NCBI GenBank assembly: GCA_020532355.1
Contig: JAJBBD010000099.1
Location: 1-34,109 of the forward strand
Direction of reading: 5' to 3'
Source: Candidatus Cloacimonadota bacterium
Lineage (GTDB): Bacteria; Cloacimonadota; Cloacimonadia; Cloacimonadales; Cloacimonadaceae
DNA length: 34,109 nt
Positions 1-8,775 of the stretch are shown in pieces. Each line of letters begins with the position of its first letter. Position 1 is the stretch's first letter. The notes under the pieces are model-generated. The model did not search any database and was not told where the DNA came from. It saw only the letters and a list, made by a program, of their open reading frames with translations. A program made the position numbers and the translations under genes.

Positions 1-1059
1 AATCTTTTTGTGATATAGCAAGGTGCGAGGTTTAAAGCCCGGTTTAACTTTAAACTCGACAATAGAAACACGAACTCCACCTGCCGTTACTTCGTTTTCG
101 TCGGAATATACCCCGGCAAGATTCTCTGCTCTGCCCACCACTCTGGTGATAGTACCTAAAAACGTGCCATCCTCAGTATAGTCCGGTTCCAAAGGTGGAT
201 TTGTTTTTGCAGTAAGTAAAAACTCATCCATTGAAGGATCATTATCAGAATCTGTATAGATCCAATCTGTTTGACTCTCAATTTCATTCGTAAGCTCATT
301 AATCTTTTGAATGCGGAAACTGAAGCTCTTTGCATCTGATGTTATAAAGGGGTTCCTTTCTTTCATGGTAAATTTCAATATTATTCCTGTTCCTACATCC
401 TCTCCCTCCGGATTCCCCTTAGTTGTAGTCAAAAAACATTCTGGGATATTAGATTGAGCGCGCAATTTACGCCAAGCGGATTTGGCAACAATATCTCCTC
501 GATTGTCTATGGCAATTACCTCAAAAAACGAAATTCTTGAGTCTGGATTTCCTAATGAATCGGCAGCAGGAAAATTAATCACTGCATACTTCTGAGAAGT
601 CCAGATTGTACGAGAAGCCCTAGGATCATCTAAAGGATATTCCTGTGTGGCACCAGATTTATAATGTATAACCCAGCCTTCTTTTGATGAGCCCAATAAA
701 GAATTGCTATTTAAGATAACATCCGGGATAAGATTATCTTCAATGCGGCTAGTATATTCATAGCCAGGCGTTATAATGGGATTCATATTCTCATCCAACA
801 CGCGAAAAGCAAAACCGGTAACAACCCCATCAGGGTCTGAGGCATTCCAATAAACACTTTGCTGAAATAAGTATTCATGACTAGAAGTATCAACTATGGC
901 AGGCACAAAATCATCATTCCAGCCTTCGTACGAGGATATTGAGATAACCGGTAGACGGTTGTCAAAACGGTTTCCAGATTTTCCGCAACCCGTAACAACC
1001 AGGGCAGCTATTGCAAGTAAAGTGATGATTGCCAAGAGCTTGGAACTCTTATTGTTCAT
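1..1059 (-). CDS. Secreted lipoprotein of unknown function (C-terminus outside window)
   Basis: Reading the minus strand from an ATG at 1059 gives an uninterrupted frame of 353 codons that runs off the window edge, so the C-terminus is missing. The start is supported by a GGGAGG ribosome site 4 bases upstream. The N-terminus is a lipoprotein signal: a short Lys-containing region, a hydrophobic stretch (residues 8-22) and a VTGC lipobox with Cys25 as the predicted lipidated residue. The mature part is rich in beta-type sequence, with a segment reading YWNASDPDGVVTGFAFRV near residue 70 that resembles fibronectin/Ig-like surface modules. It lies 25 bases downstream of folD on the same strand and may be the last gene of that operon, although no functional link to folate is visible. 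I do not recognise a family; an envelope-anchored lipoprotein is all that can be supported. Confidence 0.8.
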   Translation of the reverse strand, partial: MNNKSSKLLAIITLLAIAALVVTGCGKSGNRFDNRLPVISISSYEGWNDDFVPAIVDTSSHEYLFQQSVYWNASDPDGVVTGFAFRVLDENMNPIITPGYEYTSRIEDNLIPDVILNSNSLLGSSKEGWVIHYKSGATQEYPLDDPRASRTIWTSQKYAVINFPAADSLGNPDSRISFFEVIAIDNRGDIVAKSAWRKLRAQSNIPECFLTTTKGNPEGEDVGTGIILKFTMKERNPFITSDAKSFSFRIQKINELTNEIESQTDWIYTDSDNDPSMDEFLLTAKTNPPLEPDYTEDGTFLGTITRVVGRAENLAGVYSDENEVTAGGVRVSIVEFKVKPGFKPRTLLYHKKI

Positions 1060-1084
1060 CGGACCTCCCAAAATCAGGTTATAA

Positions 1085-2002
1085 TTATTTCTGGTTCTCA
1101 CTAAAAATAGTGTCGATATATTCGTCAACATTTTTATTTACTTTTAAGGCGATTAGATTGGCTTTTACCAGATTCAAATATAATAATGAGGTCGTTATGC
1201 GTCCTATGCCTCCAGGAACAGGGCTAATTCTATAAGACTTACTATAACAAGCTTCAAAATCGATATCACCTACGTAACTTACATTACCATCTGCATCAAT
1301 AAGCTCATTGATTCCCACATCAATCAAGATAGCGTTATCTTTAACCATTTCTGCACCAACAAACTTGGCTTTCCCAATGGCAGAAATCAAGATATCAGCA
1401 TTTCTGCAGATTGAAGCAAGATCTTTTGTTTTACTGTGGCAAATCGTAACAGTGGCGTTGGCAAAGGGTCTTTTCCATAGCAACATGTTAGCCAGTGGCT
1501 TACCCACAACATTTGATCTGCCCAGAATAACTGTATTTCTTCCCTGCGGATCAATCCCATAATACTTCATGGTATAGTATACAGCAGCGGGTGTACAGGG
1601 TAGAAAGGCTTCATTCTCCATCAAGATTTTACCTAGATTTAGGGGATTAAGGGCATCCAAATCTTTATCTGGATTGATGTTAAGATTTACTACGCTATCA
1701 TCAATATCTCGTGGTAAGGGTTTTTGAATCATGATGCCATGAATGCTTGCATCTATATTGGCTTTACTAATTATCTTGATTAACTCATGTTGATTACAGG
1801 TGTTATCGAGTCTCAACAATTCTGCTTCGCAACCCAATTTTGCTGCTGTTCGAATTATGCTGTGCACATAGTATGCACTTGCGGGGTCTTCACCAATTTG
1901 AATTAAAAGCATTTTTGGTTTCAAACTATGTTCAGTCACTAAGGTTTTGGATACCTTGTTTATGGCATTGGCAATCGGTTTGCCAGATAGTTCTTTATCC
2001 AT
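1085..2002 (-). CDS. folD: FolD-like methylenetetrahydrofolate dehydrogenase/cyclohydrolase, divergent active site
   Basis: 305 residues, close to the usual 280-300. FolD normally oxidises 5,10-methylene-THF to methenyl-THF and hydrolyses it to 10-formyl-THF in the cytoplasm. Recognisable family segments are GEDPASAYYV (37-46), the GIMIQKPLP loop, DKDLDALNPLNLGK, PCTPAAV, the NAD(P)-binding VILGRSNVVGKPLANMLL segment, and PVPGGIGRIT near the end. Several signature positions differ from the family. The lysine four residues after the conserved Tyr (YxxxK; K56 in human MTHFD1) reads Ile49 here (codon ATA). CTPxG reads CTPAA, and GVGPMT reads GIGRIT. The start ATG directly abuts the ymdB stop, and the GGAGGA ribosome site lies inside the end of ymdB, so the two are translationally linked. 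The fold is confident. Whether both activities survive is doubtful. Confidence 0.85.
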   Translation of the reverse strand: MDKELSGKPIANAINKVSKTLVTEHSLKPKMLLIQIGEDPASAYYVHSIIRTAAKLGCEAELLRLDNTCNQHELIKIISKANIDASIHGIMIQKPLPRDIDDSVVNLNINPDKDLDALNPLNLGKILMENEAFLPCTPAAVYYTMKYYGIDPQGRNTVILGRSNVVGKPLANMLLWKRPFANATVTICHSKTKDLASICRNADILISAIGKAKFVGAEMVKDNAILIDVGINELIDADGNVSYVGDIDFEACYSKSYRISPVPGGIGRITTSLLYLNLVKANLIALKVNKNVDEYIDTIFSENQK

Positions 2003-2782
2003 CTATTCCTCCACGTAATAACGCAGGCGTGAAATTCCAGTCGCCCTGCTGGTAACAGAGTCTATATCCACCAATACGGCGTTAACCATCAATCCGCTTT
2101 CCGCAGATTCATATCTATGGGGAACAGCCGTGCTTAGTTTTTGCAAAATGATCTCTTTGCGAACCCCAATAACGCTGTCGTGAGCACCCGTCATACCCGC
2201 ATCACTAATATATGCTAACCCTCCCGGCAGCAATTCTTCATCCGCAGTTTGGATGTGAGTGTGAGTTCCAATCAATGCCGCAGCTCTCGAGCCAATATAC
2301 CAACCTAAGGCTCTCTTTTCTGAAGTAGATTCTGCATGAACGTCTATAAAAAGCGGAACTGCATCCTTCCGATTAGCCCAGAACCCATCAAAAGCTTCGA
2401 AAGGAGAATTGCAAGGAGGCATAAAAATCTGCCCGGTAAGACTTATAACATCTAGGACAAAAGAGTCCTTTTCGATGCGATAACAAATATTACCCGGAGA
2501 AGAATGAGGATAGTTTAGAGGTTTTACAATTCGTTTTTCTCGCTGGATATAAGCAAGTGATTCCTCTCTATCCCAAAGATGATTACCTCCAGTTGCCGCA
2601 TCTACTCCAATTGCAAACAAAGGCTTAAGAGTTTTTTCGGTAACGCCCCTACCATCGGCAAGATTCTCAACATTGGCAATCACTATATCGGCAGCATGAT
2701 TGGCTATCATTTCTTTCAAATTGGCAAGCATCACTTTCCTGCCGGGCCTGCCGTATATATCACCAAAAAAGAGAATTCTCAT
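2003..2782 (-). CDS. ymdB: YmdB-family metallophosphoesterase (2',3'-cyclic nucleotide phosphodiesterase type)
   Basis: 259 residues, the usual length of the YmdB family. The metal ligands of this calcineurin-like fold are all visible: Asp8 in FFGDIYGRPGRK, Glu39 and Asn40 in NVENLADGRG, Asn67 and His68 in GGNHLWD, His149 in DVHAE, and His174/His176 in GTHTHIQTADE. The block DAGMTGAHDSVIGV is also typical. In Bacillus subtilis YmdB is a dinuclear-metal phosphodiesterase acting on 2',3'-cAMP and related nucleotides and is encoded next to RNase Y, as here. The gene starts immediately after the rny stop and ends (TAG) immediately before the folD start, which indicates one polycistronic transcript. 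A role in turnover of RNA-derived cyclic nucleotides alongside RNase Y is inferred from the family and the position. Confidence 0.9.
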   Translation of the reverse strand: MRILFFGDIYGRPGRKVMLANLKEMIANHAADIVIANVENLADGRGVTEKTLKPLFAIGVDAATGGNHLWDREESLAYIQREKRIVKPLNYPHSSPGNICYRIEKDSFVLDVISLTGQIFMPPCNSPFEAFDGFWANRKDAVPLFIDVHAESTSEKRALGWYIGSRAAALIGTHTHIQTADEELLPGGLAYISDAGMTGAHDSVIGVRKEIILQKLSTAVPHRYESAESGLMVNAVLVDIDSVTSRATGISRLRYYVEE

Positions 2783-4348
2783 CTATTTTGCCATTGCAAT
2801 TTGTCTGGTTTCTCGTATCACGGTTACTTTTATTTGACCGGGATACTGCACTTGCTTTTCAATAGTTGCAGCAATCTCACTTGCCAATAGCGGTGTTTGG
2901 TTTTCTTCTACCATCGTCGGTTCAACAATTATACGTAGTTCACGACCCGCTTGTATGGCATAGGATTTGTTTACGCCTTCCACGGTATTGGCTATTTCTT
3001 CAAGTTTTGCCAACCGCTGCATGTAAGTTTCCAGCATCTCACGCCGTGCTCCGGGTCTGGCACCCGAAATTGCATCAGAAGCCTGCACTAAGGCAGCATA
3101 CACAGATAACGCTTCCACTTCCTCGTGATGAGCCTCTATGGAGTTTACAATTATCTTGCCCTCCCCGTTTTTACGGGCAAGGTTAGCGCCAATAATCGCA
3201 TGAGTACCATCAAACTCGTGATCTATCGCTTTGCCGATATCGTGAAGTAATCCTGCACGACGCGCTATTTCCTGATCCAAGTTCAATTCTGCGGCAAGGA
3301 TCCCGCAAATCCACGCTGCCTCAATGGAATGCTGCAATACGTTCTGTCCATAAGATGTGCGATAATTTAGCCGCCCCAGTATCTTGATGATATTGGGAGA
3401 AATATTATGGATATTGGTTTCCAACACCGCTTTTTCGCCTATCTTTATAAGAGTTTCATCCATTTCTTTGGTAGTTTTAGCAATGATTTCTTCTATGCGA
3501 CCGGGATGAATTCTGCCATCCGAAATAAGCTTTTCTAAAGATAGACGGGCTATTTCTCTTCGAACTGGATCAAAACAGGATAGCACCACAGCTTCTGGAG
3601 TATCGTCAATAATCAAATCTACCCCACTTGCCTTTTCAAAAGTACGAATATTGCGTCCTTCTCTGCCAATGATGCGTCCCTTCATCTCGTCGGAAGGCAA
3701 AGATACAACTGAGACAGTGGTTTCTGATACATGATCTACAGCCATGCGTTGAATTGCTGTGCTTAATATCTCCGATGCTTTCTTGGACGCATCAAGCTTG
3801 ATCTGTTCAATGCTTAGTTTGGCGTCATTTGCTGCTACCTGTCTTGCAGTAGAGATCAATTCAACACGCAAACGCTCAATTGCTTCTTCTCTGCTGAGTC
3901 CTGCTACTTCTGCCAGTTTCTTTTTTTGCTGTTCTAATATCGCCTCATACTCAGACTTTCTTTGTTGAAGCTCGTCCTCTTTGTTTTTTAGCTTTCGCTC
4001 TTGTTCGCTGAGGTTGTTTTCTTTTTTGTCTAGAGAGTCGAGGCGTTTATCAAGACTGCTTAAGCGTTCATTATATTTCTTTTCTTGAGCTCGCAATTCG
4101 CGCTGGCGCTCTTTTACTTCTTCATCAAGAATGCGCTTTTGTTTGAACCATTCTTCTCTGGCTTCCAAGAGGGCTGTTTTCTTTTGATTATCAGCATCTG
4201 CTTGAGCATCTTTTTTGATATTTTCTGCTATCTCAGATGCTTGAGATACCAGCTTAAAAGCTGAATTGCGTTTTATTAAGTATATTATTATGGCAATAAT
4301 AAAACCCAGTATTAAGCCTATAGCCAATGCAATGTATGGATGTGGCAT
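2783..4348 (-). CDS. rny: Ribonuclease Y (membrane-anchored endoribonuclease)
   Basis: 521 residues, the standard RNase Y length. Domains in order: an N-terminal transmembrane helix (about residues 5-25, IALAIGLILGFIIAIIIYLI); a long charged coiled coil (about 30-200); a KH RNA-binding domain with the GRIIGREGRNIRTFE loop (about 225-245); and an HD domain whose metal motif HDIGKAIDHE is followed by EAHHEE and the QASDAISGARPGARRE segment. RNase Y starts mRNA decay at the inner face of the membrane in many bacteria lacking RNase E. It is the first protein gene after the 6S RNA candidate and is directly abutted by ymdB, reproducing a neighbourhood known from several phyla. It ends in TAG, showing that TAG is a normal stop in this genome. 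Confidence 0.97.
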   Translation of the reverse strand: MPHPYIALAIGLILGFIIAIIIYLIKRNSAFKLVSQASEIAENIKKDAQADADNQKKTALLEAREEWFKQKRILDEEVKERQRELRAQEKKYNERLSSLDKRLDSLDKKENNLSEQERKLKNKEDELQQRKSEYEAILEQQKKKLAEVAGLSREEAIERLRVELISTARQVAANDAKLSIEQIKLDASKKASEILSTAIQRMAVDHVSETTVSVVSLPSDEMKGRIIGREGRNIRTFEKASGVDLIIDDTPEAVVLSCFDPVRREIARLSLEKLISDGRIHPGRIEEIIAKTTKEMDETLIKIGEKAVLETNIHNISPNIIKILGRLNYRTSYGQNVLQHSIEAAWICGILAAELNLDQEIARRAGLLHDIGKAIDHEFDGTHAIIGANLARKNGEGKIIVNSIEAHHEEVEALSVYAALVQASDAISGARPGARREMLETYMQRLAKLEEIANTVEGVNKSYAIQAGRELRIIVEPTMVEENQTPLLASEIAATIEKQVQYPGQIKVTVIRETRQIAMAK

Positions 4349-4384
4349 ATTTTTATTCCTTCAATCTATTTACGCCTCCCCTAA

Positions 4385-4573
4385 GGAAGTGCGGAATTAA
4401 TTAGCCCGCGAGAACCGTGTATGTTTGACTTTATACAAAGCCGATTTGCAGGTGGGAATCTACCTTGTGGGTTTTATGTATCCGAAACTGGCCGGCACGC
4501 ATGCTACCCATGGCTCGAAACCCTTCTTAAGTTTGGCTTTTATGCAATCCATATCACGTATTCCGCAGGCAAG
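4385..4573 (-). ncRNA. ssrS: 6S RNA candidate (ssrS) in the zapA-rny interval
   Basis: The 227-base gap between zapA and rny has no ORF but does have structure. On the minus strand an 8-base closing stem, TGCGGAAT (4560-4567) with ATTCCGCA (4390-4397), encloses about 160 bases. Inside it AAAGCC (4535-4540) can pair with GGCTTT (4437-4442). The 5' end reads CCTGCGGAATACGTGA, resembling the CCTGCGG-type 5' end I remember for proteobacterial 6S RNAs, and the overall size (about 185 nt) is right. Position is a strong clue, because ssrS follows zapA in E. coli and lies between zapA and rny in several deltaproteobacteria. 6S RNA mimics an open promoter and sequesters RNA polymerase holoenzyme. The ends are approximate. 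A different structured RNA cannot be excluded without a covariance-model search. Confidence 0.65.
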
Positions 4574-4575
4574 TA

Positions 4576-4842
4576 TTAGAATGTCATGATCTTTTCGATC
4601 ATCTGGTTTACCCTGTTTAATTCACTTTTTAGAGTTTCATTTTCTTCTAGGGCTTTTTGCAAGCTTTCTTCACGCTGAAAGCATGCCAGTAAGAGAAGCC
4701 GGGCAAAATCCAGATGTTCGTAGGTTTCATACAATTCTGTTAGTTGCTGCGATAAGTCCGCCGCGATTTTTTCAGTGCGGGTGGGATTATCACTTCTAAG
4801 GCGAAATCTACGCCCAAAAATCTCCACCTCTACCGATTGCAT
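4576..4842 (-). CDS. zapA: Cell division protein ZapA
   Basis: 88 residues. The N-terminal half (VEVEIFGRRFRLRSDNPTRTEKIAADL) is the typical ZapA globular head, and the C-terminal half (about 45-85) is an amphipathic coiled coil for dimerisation and tetramerisation. ZapA binds FtsZ and bundles protofilaments at the division ring. The gene starts 3 bases after the stop of the upstream coiled-coil gene, so the two form a tight pair, and it is followed by the 6S RNA candidate. Small size and coiled-coil content limit certainty, but the head sequence and the gene order (pheT, coiled coil, zapA, rny) agree. Confidence 0.88.
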   Translation of the reverse strand: MQSVEVEIFGRRFRLRSDNPTRTEKIAADLSQQLTELYETYEHLDFARLLLLACFQREESLQKALEENETLKSELNRVNQMIEKIMTF

Positions 4843-4845
4843 GAG

Positions 4846-5169
4846 TTACTCACTTTGTTCAAGCTTGGGGAAAATATCATCAATCTTCTTGATTGCATCA
4901 TCTGCAAAGTTTTCTATACCAAATAGCATGCTTTGCATTTCGTTTTGTTTTTCTTTTAACTCTTTGTGTTCGGCTTGAAGTTCCTTAAAAGACTTATCGG
5001 TTTCACTTAGGAGTTTAGTATAATCTTCTATCTGAGCCATCAATTGAACATTCTCTTCTCGAAGTTGAGCGTGTTGTTTTTTTAGCTCTTCCATAGCTTT
5101 TTTATCTGCGGTATATTGATCGATCAGTTTCTGCAGCCTTTCCTGCAGATTTACAATAGGACTTTCCAT
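4846..5169 (-). CDS. Small coiled-coil protein, ZapB-like by position
   Basis: 107 residues, almost entirely heptad-like coiled coil (about residues 5-85; LQERLQKLIDQYTADKKAME, ELKKQHAQLREENVQLMAQI), with a short acidic tail. No signal peptide or membrane segment, so cytoplasmic. It starts 2 bases after the pheT stop and ends 3 bases before zapA, so it is almost certainly co-translated with ZapA. In other genomes a short coiled-coil gene often annotated zapB occupies this place, and ZapB partners ZapA at the division ring. The sequence is too low in complexity to prove homology, so the division role is inferred from context only. Confidence 0.75.
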   Translation of the reverse strand: MESPIVNLQERLQKLIDQYTADKKAMEELKKQHAQLREENVQLMAQIEDYTKLLSETDKSFKELQAEHKELKEKQNEMQSMLFGIENFADDAIKKIDDIFPKLEQSE

Positions 5170-5171
5170 TA

Positions 5172-7670
5172 TTACCTCATCTTTATATCATATTTATCTA
5201 TTAGTGTTTTCTGCACTAAATTCATGAGCTGATCAACGCGCTCATCTGTCAATGTTTTTTCTTGGTCTTGTAAAACAATGTGTAAACTTAAGCTTCTAAA
5301 TCCTTCCGGAATTTGTTCGGAACGATATTCATCAAAGACTCGTACATCTTGAATCAGATTTGTATCCACAGCCATAATGTGAGCTTTTACTTCGGCATAA
5401 CTGAACGTGTCTGCCAGCAAAAAAGACAGATCTCTTACAACTGAGGGATAGCGTGATATGTTACTGAAAGTAGTATTGAGCTTTCTACTGGATATAATCA
5501 ATACATCCACATCCCAATACAGTAGCCAAACTTCTTGTTTCAGATTTGTAGCATCTATTCCCCACGCTTCCAAAATCGGAGCTTTTAACCTTCCAAAATA
5601 ACCCAAAATCTTATCTTCTTGATAAAATGCAAAGGTTTCACCCGAAATTAAGTACGGCGCTTCGTAAGGTTTAAGATGTCCGGTTATTCCAATATCTTGA
5701 ATAAGTCCTTCAAAACAGCCTTTTGCCCATGAATAATCTATTTGCTGATTCTTCGCTTTGAAGTGTTCTTCTCCCACATTCCCGGTACATATAGCTCCTA
5801 AATGCTTTGGTTCTTTGTGCCCATTCTTAGTTCTGAAATACACTTTTCCCAATTCAAACAGACGGATATCTCTTTCGTAATGGTTTAGATTGTAAACCAA
5901 GTTCGTAATGAGTTGTGGTACCAACGAAACCCGCATTACAGACTGATTGCTGTTCTGAGGATTAATCACATGTATGTATGGTATTTCTTGCTCGGATACT
6001 CCCAAACTCTGCATCTGGGCAGGATCTGTAAAACTATAGTTTAGGGTCTCATACGCTCCCCAATTCACAACCCATTCTGCAGCTCTTTTCTCAATGCGGT
6101 AGGCATGCCAATCCATGATTTGCTTTGGGACGGTTCGTTGAGGTACAAGATCATAGCCTTTCAGTCTTGCCAGCTCTTCCAAAATATCTGCTTCACGAGT
6201 AATATCTTTCCGGTAGCCGGGAATCTGATAGTATTGCGCATAATCAGCATTATCTTTAGATTTATTGAGCAGAGCAAAATCCTCGATTCTCCCCGCTTTG
6301 AATGCGGCATCGCCAACATATTCGAAGCCAAGTTTTACCAGGATGTCGTATATTTCATCCGGATTAATTGGATATCCGATGAGATGCTCAAAACGAGCCG
6401 GGCGGACTCCTAACACCAATTTCTCTTCTTCTTTAGGATAACTATCGATAATATTACTATACGCTTTAGCCTCTGCCAGCTCCAGAATCAAAGCAGTAGC
6501 TCTTTCGCTGGTCTCATGTACATATTGTGCCGAAAGATGTCTTTCAAAACGGTACGAAGAATCTGAACTCAGTTTGTGTTTATATGATGTCCTGCGAATT
6601 GTCCCCGGATGGAATGCTGCACTTTCCAGAACGATGTTGATCGTATTTTCACTAATTCCTGAGTACTTCGAGCCCATCACTCCCGCCAAAGCGGAGGCTC
6701 GTTTCCCATCTGCTATCACCAGATCATCGGAGTCGAGTTCAAATACTTTCCCATCCAACGCTTCAAAACTCTCCTTATTATAGGCTTTGCGAATAAGTAT
6801 ATCTGGATAGGCTTGTCCCTCATTTTTTGAGGCAAGAGTGTCATAATCAAAAGCATGCAAGGGATGACCATTTTCTAACATTACGAAATTAGTAATGTCC
6901 ACCAAATTGTTTATAGGCCTCAATCCACTTTTTACCAAAGCTATTTTTAACCATAAGGGTGATTCTTTAACTTTCACGTGTTCAAAAACTCTGGCTGTAT
7001 AGCGAGGGCACTGCTCTGGGGCTTCATTGTACAAACCAAGTTTTAGTTTTGTGCAATCATTGTGTGCAAAATCTACATTAAGCGGTTTAAGCGGAATTCC
7101 AAGCTTTGCCGAAAGATCCCTAGCAATGCCTCTATATCCCAATAGATCGCTACGATTTGGAGTTATCTCCAACTCAAATATAGTATCCGGAAAACCAAAT
7201 AACTCATCTGCCAAAGCACCTATTTTAATCTCGTCGGGCAAGCGAATAATTCCGGAGTGGTTATCAGAAAGACCTAATTCTCTTTCCGAACATAGCATCC
7301 CATGAGATTGTATCCCTCTGATTTTTGCTTTTGCTATATTGATATCCTTCAATTTAGTTCCGGGTAACGCCAACACAGCCATCATGTTAGAACTGCAATT
7401 AGGTGCACCGCAAATTATATCAATGCTGTTATTGGCGTCTTTTTCGGAATAGTCCACATCTCCAATATCCACTCTGCAAAGCTTAAGATGATCTGTTTTG
7501 GGAACCGGCACTGCCGATATCACTTTCGCCGCTACAACAGTGGAACCCAAAGCCTTTAACTGTTCAATAGCCTCTACTTCAATACCGGCAAAGGTAAGCA
7601 AATCCGGCAGATTCTGATAGTTTTCTTCCAAAGATAAATAACGCTCTAACCAAGATACAGCGATTCTCAT
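5172..7670 (-). CDS. pheT: Phenylalanyl-tRNA synthetase beta subunit
   Basis: 832 residues, within the usual range for bacterial PheT. In order: an N-terminal tRNA-binding (EMAP-type OB) domain around residues 40-155 (VVAAKVISAVPVPKTDHLKLC, DIICGAPNC, IRGIQSHGMLCSERELGLS); the B3/B4 editing domain; the B5 domain (about 410-510); a catalytic-like core; and a C-terminal anticodon-binding FDX-ACB domain (FSNISRYPSVVRDLSFLL to the end). It works with PheS as an alpha2-beta2 enzyme charging tRNA-Phe. The start codon shares one base with the pheS stop (TAATG), so the subunits are translationally coupled. Nothing unusual was seen. Confidence 0.97.
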   Translation of the reverse strand: MRIAVSWLERYLSLEENYQNLPDLLTFAGIEVEAIEQLKALGSTVVAAKVISAVPVPKTDHLKLCRVDIGDVDYSEKDANNSIDIICGAPNCSSNMMAVLALPGTKLKDINIAKAKIRGIQSHGMLCSERELGLSDNHSGIIRLPDEIKIGALADELFGFPDTIFELEITPNRSDLLGYRGIARDLSAKLGIPLKPLNVDFAHNDCTKLKLGLYNEAPEQCPRYTARVFEHVKVKESPLWLKIALVKSGLRPINNLVDITNFVMLENGHPLHAFDYDTLASKNEGQAYPDILIRKAYNKESFEALDGKVFELDSDDLVIADGKRASALAGVMGSKYSGISENTINIVLESAAFHPGTIRRTSYKHKLSSDSSYRFERHLSAQYVHETSERATALILELAEAKAYSNIIDSYPKEEEKLVLGVRPARFEHLIGYPINPDEIYDILVKLGFEYVGDAAFKAGRIEDFALLNKSKDNADYAQYYQIPGYRKDITREADILEELARLKGYDLVPQRTVPKQIMDWHAYRIEKRAAEWVVNWGAYETLNYSFTDPAQMQSLGVSEQEIPYIHVINPQNSNQSVMRVSLVPQLITNLVYNLNHYERDIRLFELGKVYFRTKNGHKEPKHLGAICTGNVGEEHFKAKNQQIDYSWAKGCFEGLIQDIGITGHLKPYEAPYLISGETFAFYQEDKILGYFGRLKAPILEAWGIDATNLKQEVWLLYWDVDVLIISSRKLNTTFSNISRYPSVVRDLSFLLADTFSYAEVKAHIMAVDTNLIQDVRVFDEYRSEQIPEGFRSLSLHIVLQDQEKTLTDERVDQLMNLVQKTLIDKYDIKMR

Positions 7671-8695
7671 TACATCTCTCCTTTAAACTGGCGCAGCATC
7701 TTTAAGTCATTTTCAAACAGGATTCGCATATCCGGAATATTGTATTTAAGCATAGCAATGCGCTCTATGCCCAATCCAAAAGCAAAACCAGTATATACTT
7801 CAGAATCTATGCCCAAAATATCGAATACGGCAGGGTCAACCATCCCTGCACCACCCATTTCGAGCCATCCGCTTTGTTTGCATACTCTGCAACCCTTACC
7901 ATTACATGCCACGCAGGATATATCCATTTCGGCGCTGGGCTCGGTGAAAGGGAAAAAATGAGGACGTATCCTGCTTTTTACTCCAGCCCCAAACATGATG
8001 TGCGCAAAATTCTGCAAAGTGTCTTTGAGATCACTCATGCTTATACCTTTATCTACCACTAAGGCTTCAACCTGATGGAATACAGGTGAGTGTGATGGAT
8101 CTGGTTTGTCGTTCCGATAGCAGCGTCCCGGGGAGATAATGCGGATGGGAGGTTTATAGTTCTCCATTACTCTTATCTGCACTGTAGAAGTTTGGGTGCG
8201 TAAGAGTTTACCTTCCTCAACATAAAAAGTATCGGCAAGATTGCGCGATGGGTGATCTTGAGGTGTGTTAAGTGCATCGAAATTGTGAAACTCATCTTCA
8301 ATATCGTTTGCTTCGGCAATCTCAAAACCCAGGCTAATGAATACTTCATCAATTTGTCTGCGAATTATACTTAGTGGATGGTAAGCTCCTCGCACCAAAC
8401 GAAGACCAGGCATAGTAGGATCAAAGCTTTTTGTATCTTGTTTCCAAGCAGATTCTTTGATGGCTGTTGCTTGTTTGTTCAATAAGGCTTCTATTTGAGT
8501 ACGAATAGTGTTTAACTTGTTACCAAAAGCCGGGCGTTCTTGGGGACTGAGTTCTTTCATCTTGCCATAAAGCGAATTTAGGGCACTTTTTTTTCCCAAA
8601 TATTTCGCTTTTACATTTAAAATGTCGTTGGGATTGGAGCATTGAGCGATCTCTTGGCTTGCTTGCTCTAACATCTTTTCAAGCTGTTCTTGCAC
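7670..8695 (-). CDS. pheS: Phenylalanyl-tRNA synthetase alpha subunit
   Basis: 341 residues, the normal length. It starts with GTG at 8695, preceded by AAAGGA 7 bases upstream. The N-terminal part (1-80) is the coiled-coil tRNA-binding arm. The class II catalytic core has motif 2 (ISPGRCYRNDKPDPSHSPVFHQ), FPFTEPSAEMDISC, and motif 3 (FAFGLGIERIAMLKY). Between them is a four-cysteine zinc knuckle (CVACNGKGCRVCKQSGW, Cx2Cx4Cx2C), present in many but not all bacterial PheS. It is separated from rplT by 117 bases holding a terminator-like hairpin, so it may be controlled separately from the upstream ribosomal genes. Confidence 0.97.
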   Translation of the reverse strand: MQEQLEKMLEQASQEIAQCSNPNDILNVKAKYLGKKSALNSLYGKMKELSPQERPAFGNKLNTIRTQIEALLNKQATAIKESAWKQDTKSFDPTMPGLRLVRGAYHPLSIIRRQIDEVFISLGFEIAEANDIEDEFHNFDALNTPQDHPSRNLADTFYVEEGKLLRTQTSTVQIRVMENYKPPIRIISPGRCYRNDKPDPSHSPVFHQVEALVVDKGISMSDLKDTLQNFAHIMFGAGVKSRIRPHFFPFTEPSAEMDISCVACNGKGCRVCKQSGWLEMGGAGMVDPAVFDILGIDSEVYTGFAFGLGIERIAMLKYNIPDMRILFENDLKMLRQFKGEM

Positions 8696-8728
8696 TGTTC
8701 AATCCTTTGTTTGACTGTCCTGATTAGC

Positions 8729-8757
8729 AAAAAGCGGCTTTTTCCCAAAACCGCTTT
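8729..8757 (-). terminator. Intrinsic terminator/attenuator between rplT and pheS
   Basis: On the minus strand AAAGCGG (8757-8751) pairs with CCGCTTT (8737-8731) across a 13-base loop and is followed directly by a T run (8733-8729). It lies downstream of rplT and 34 bases upstream of the pheS GTG. Partial termination here would set the ratio of ribosomal protein to synthetase transcripts. E. coli has its pheST attenuator in the same place, but no Phe-rich leader peptide is seen here. Confidence 0.6.
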
Positions 8758-8775
8758 CATATTCTTTTTACTGAT

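Noticed and set aside
8700-8759. Phe-rich leader peptide (pheM-like) before pheS
   Set aside because: The only short frame here has at most one or two Phe codons and overlaps the terminator stem, so classical ribosome-stalling attenuation is not supported.
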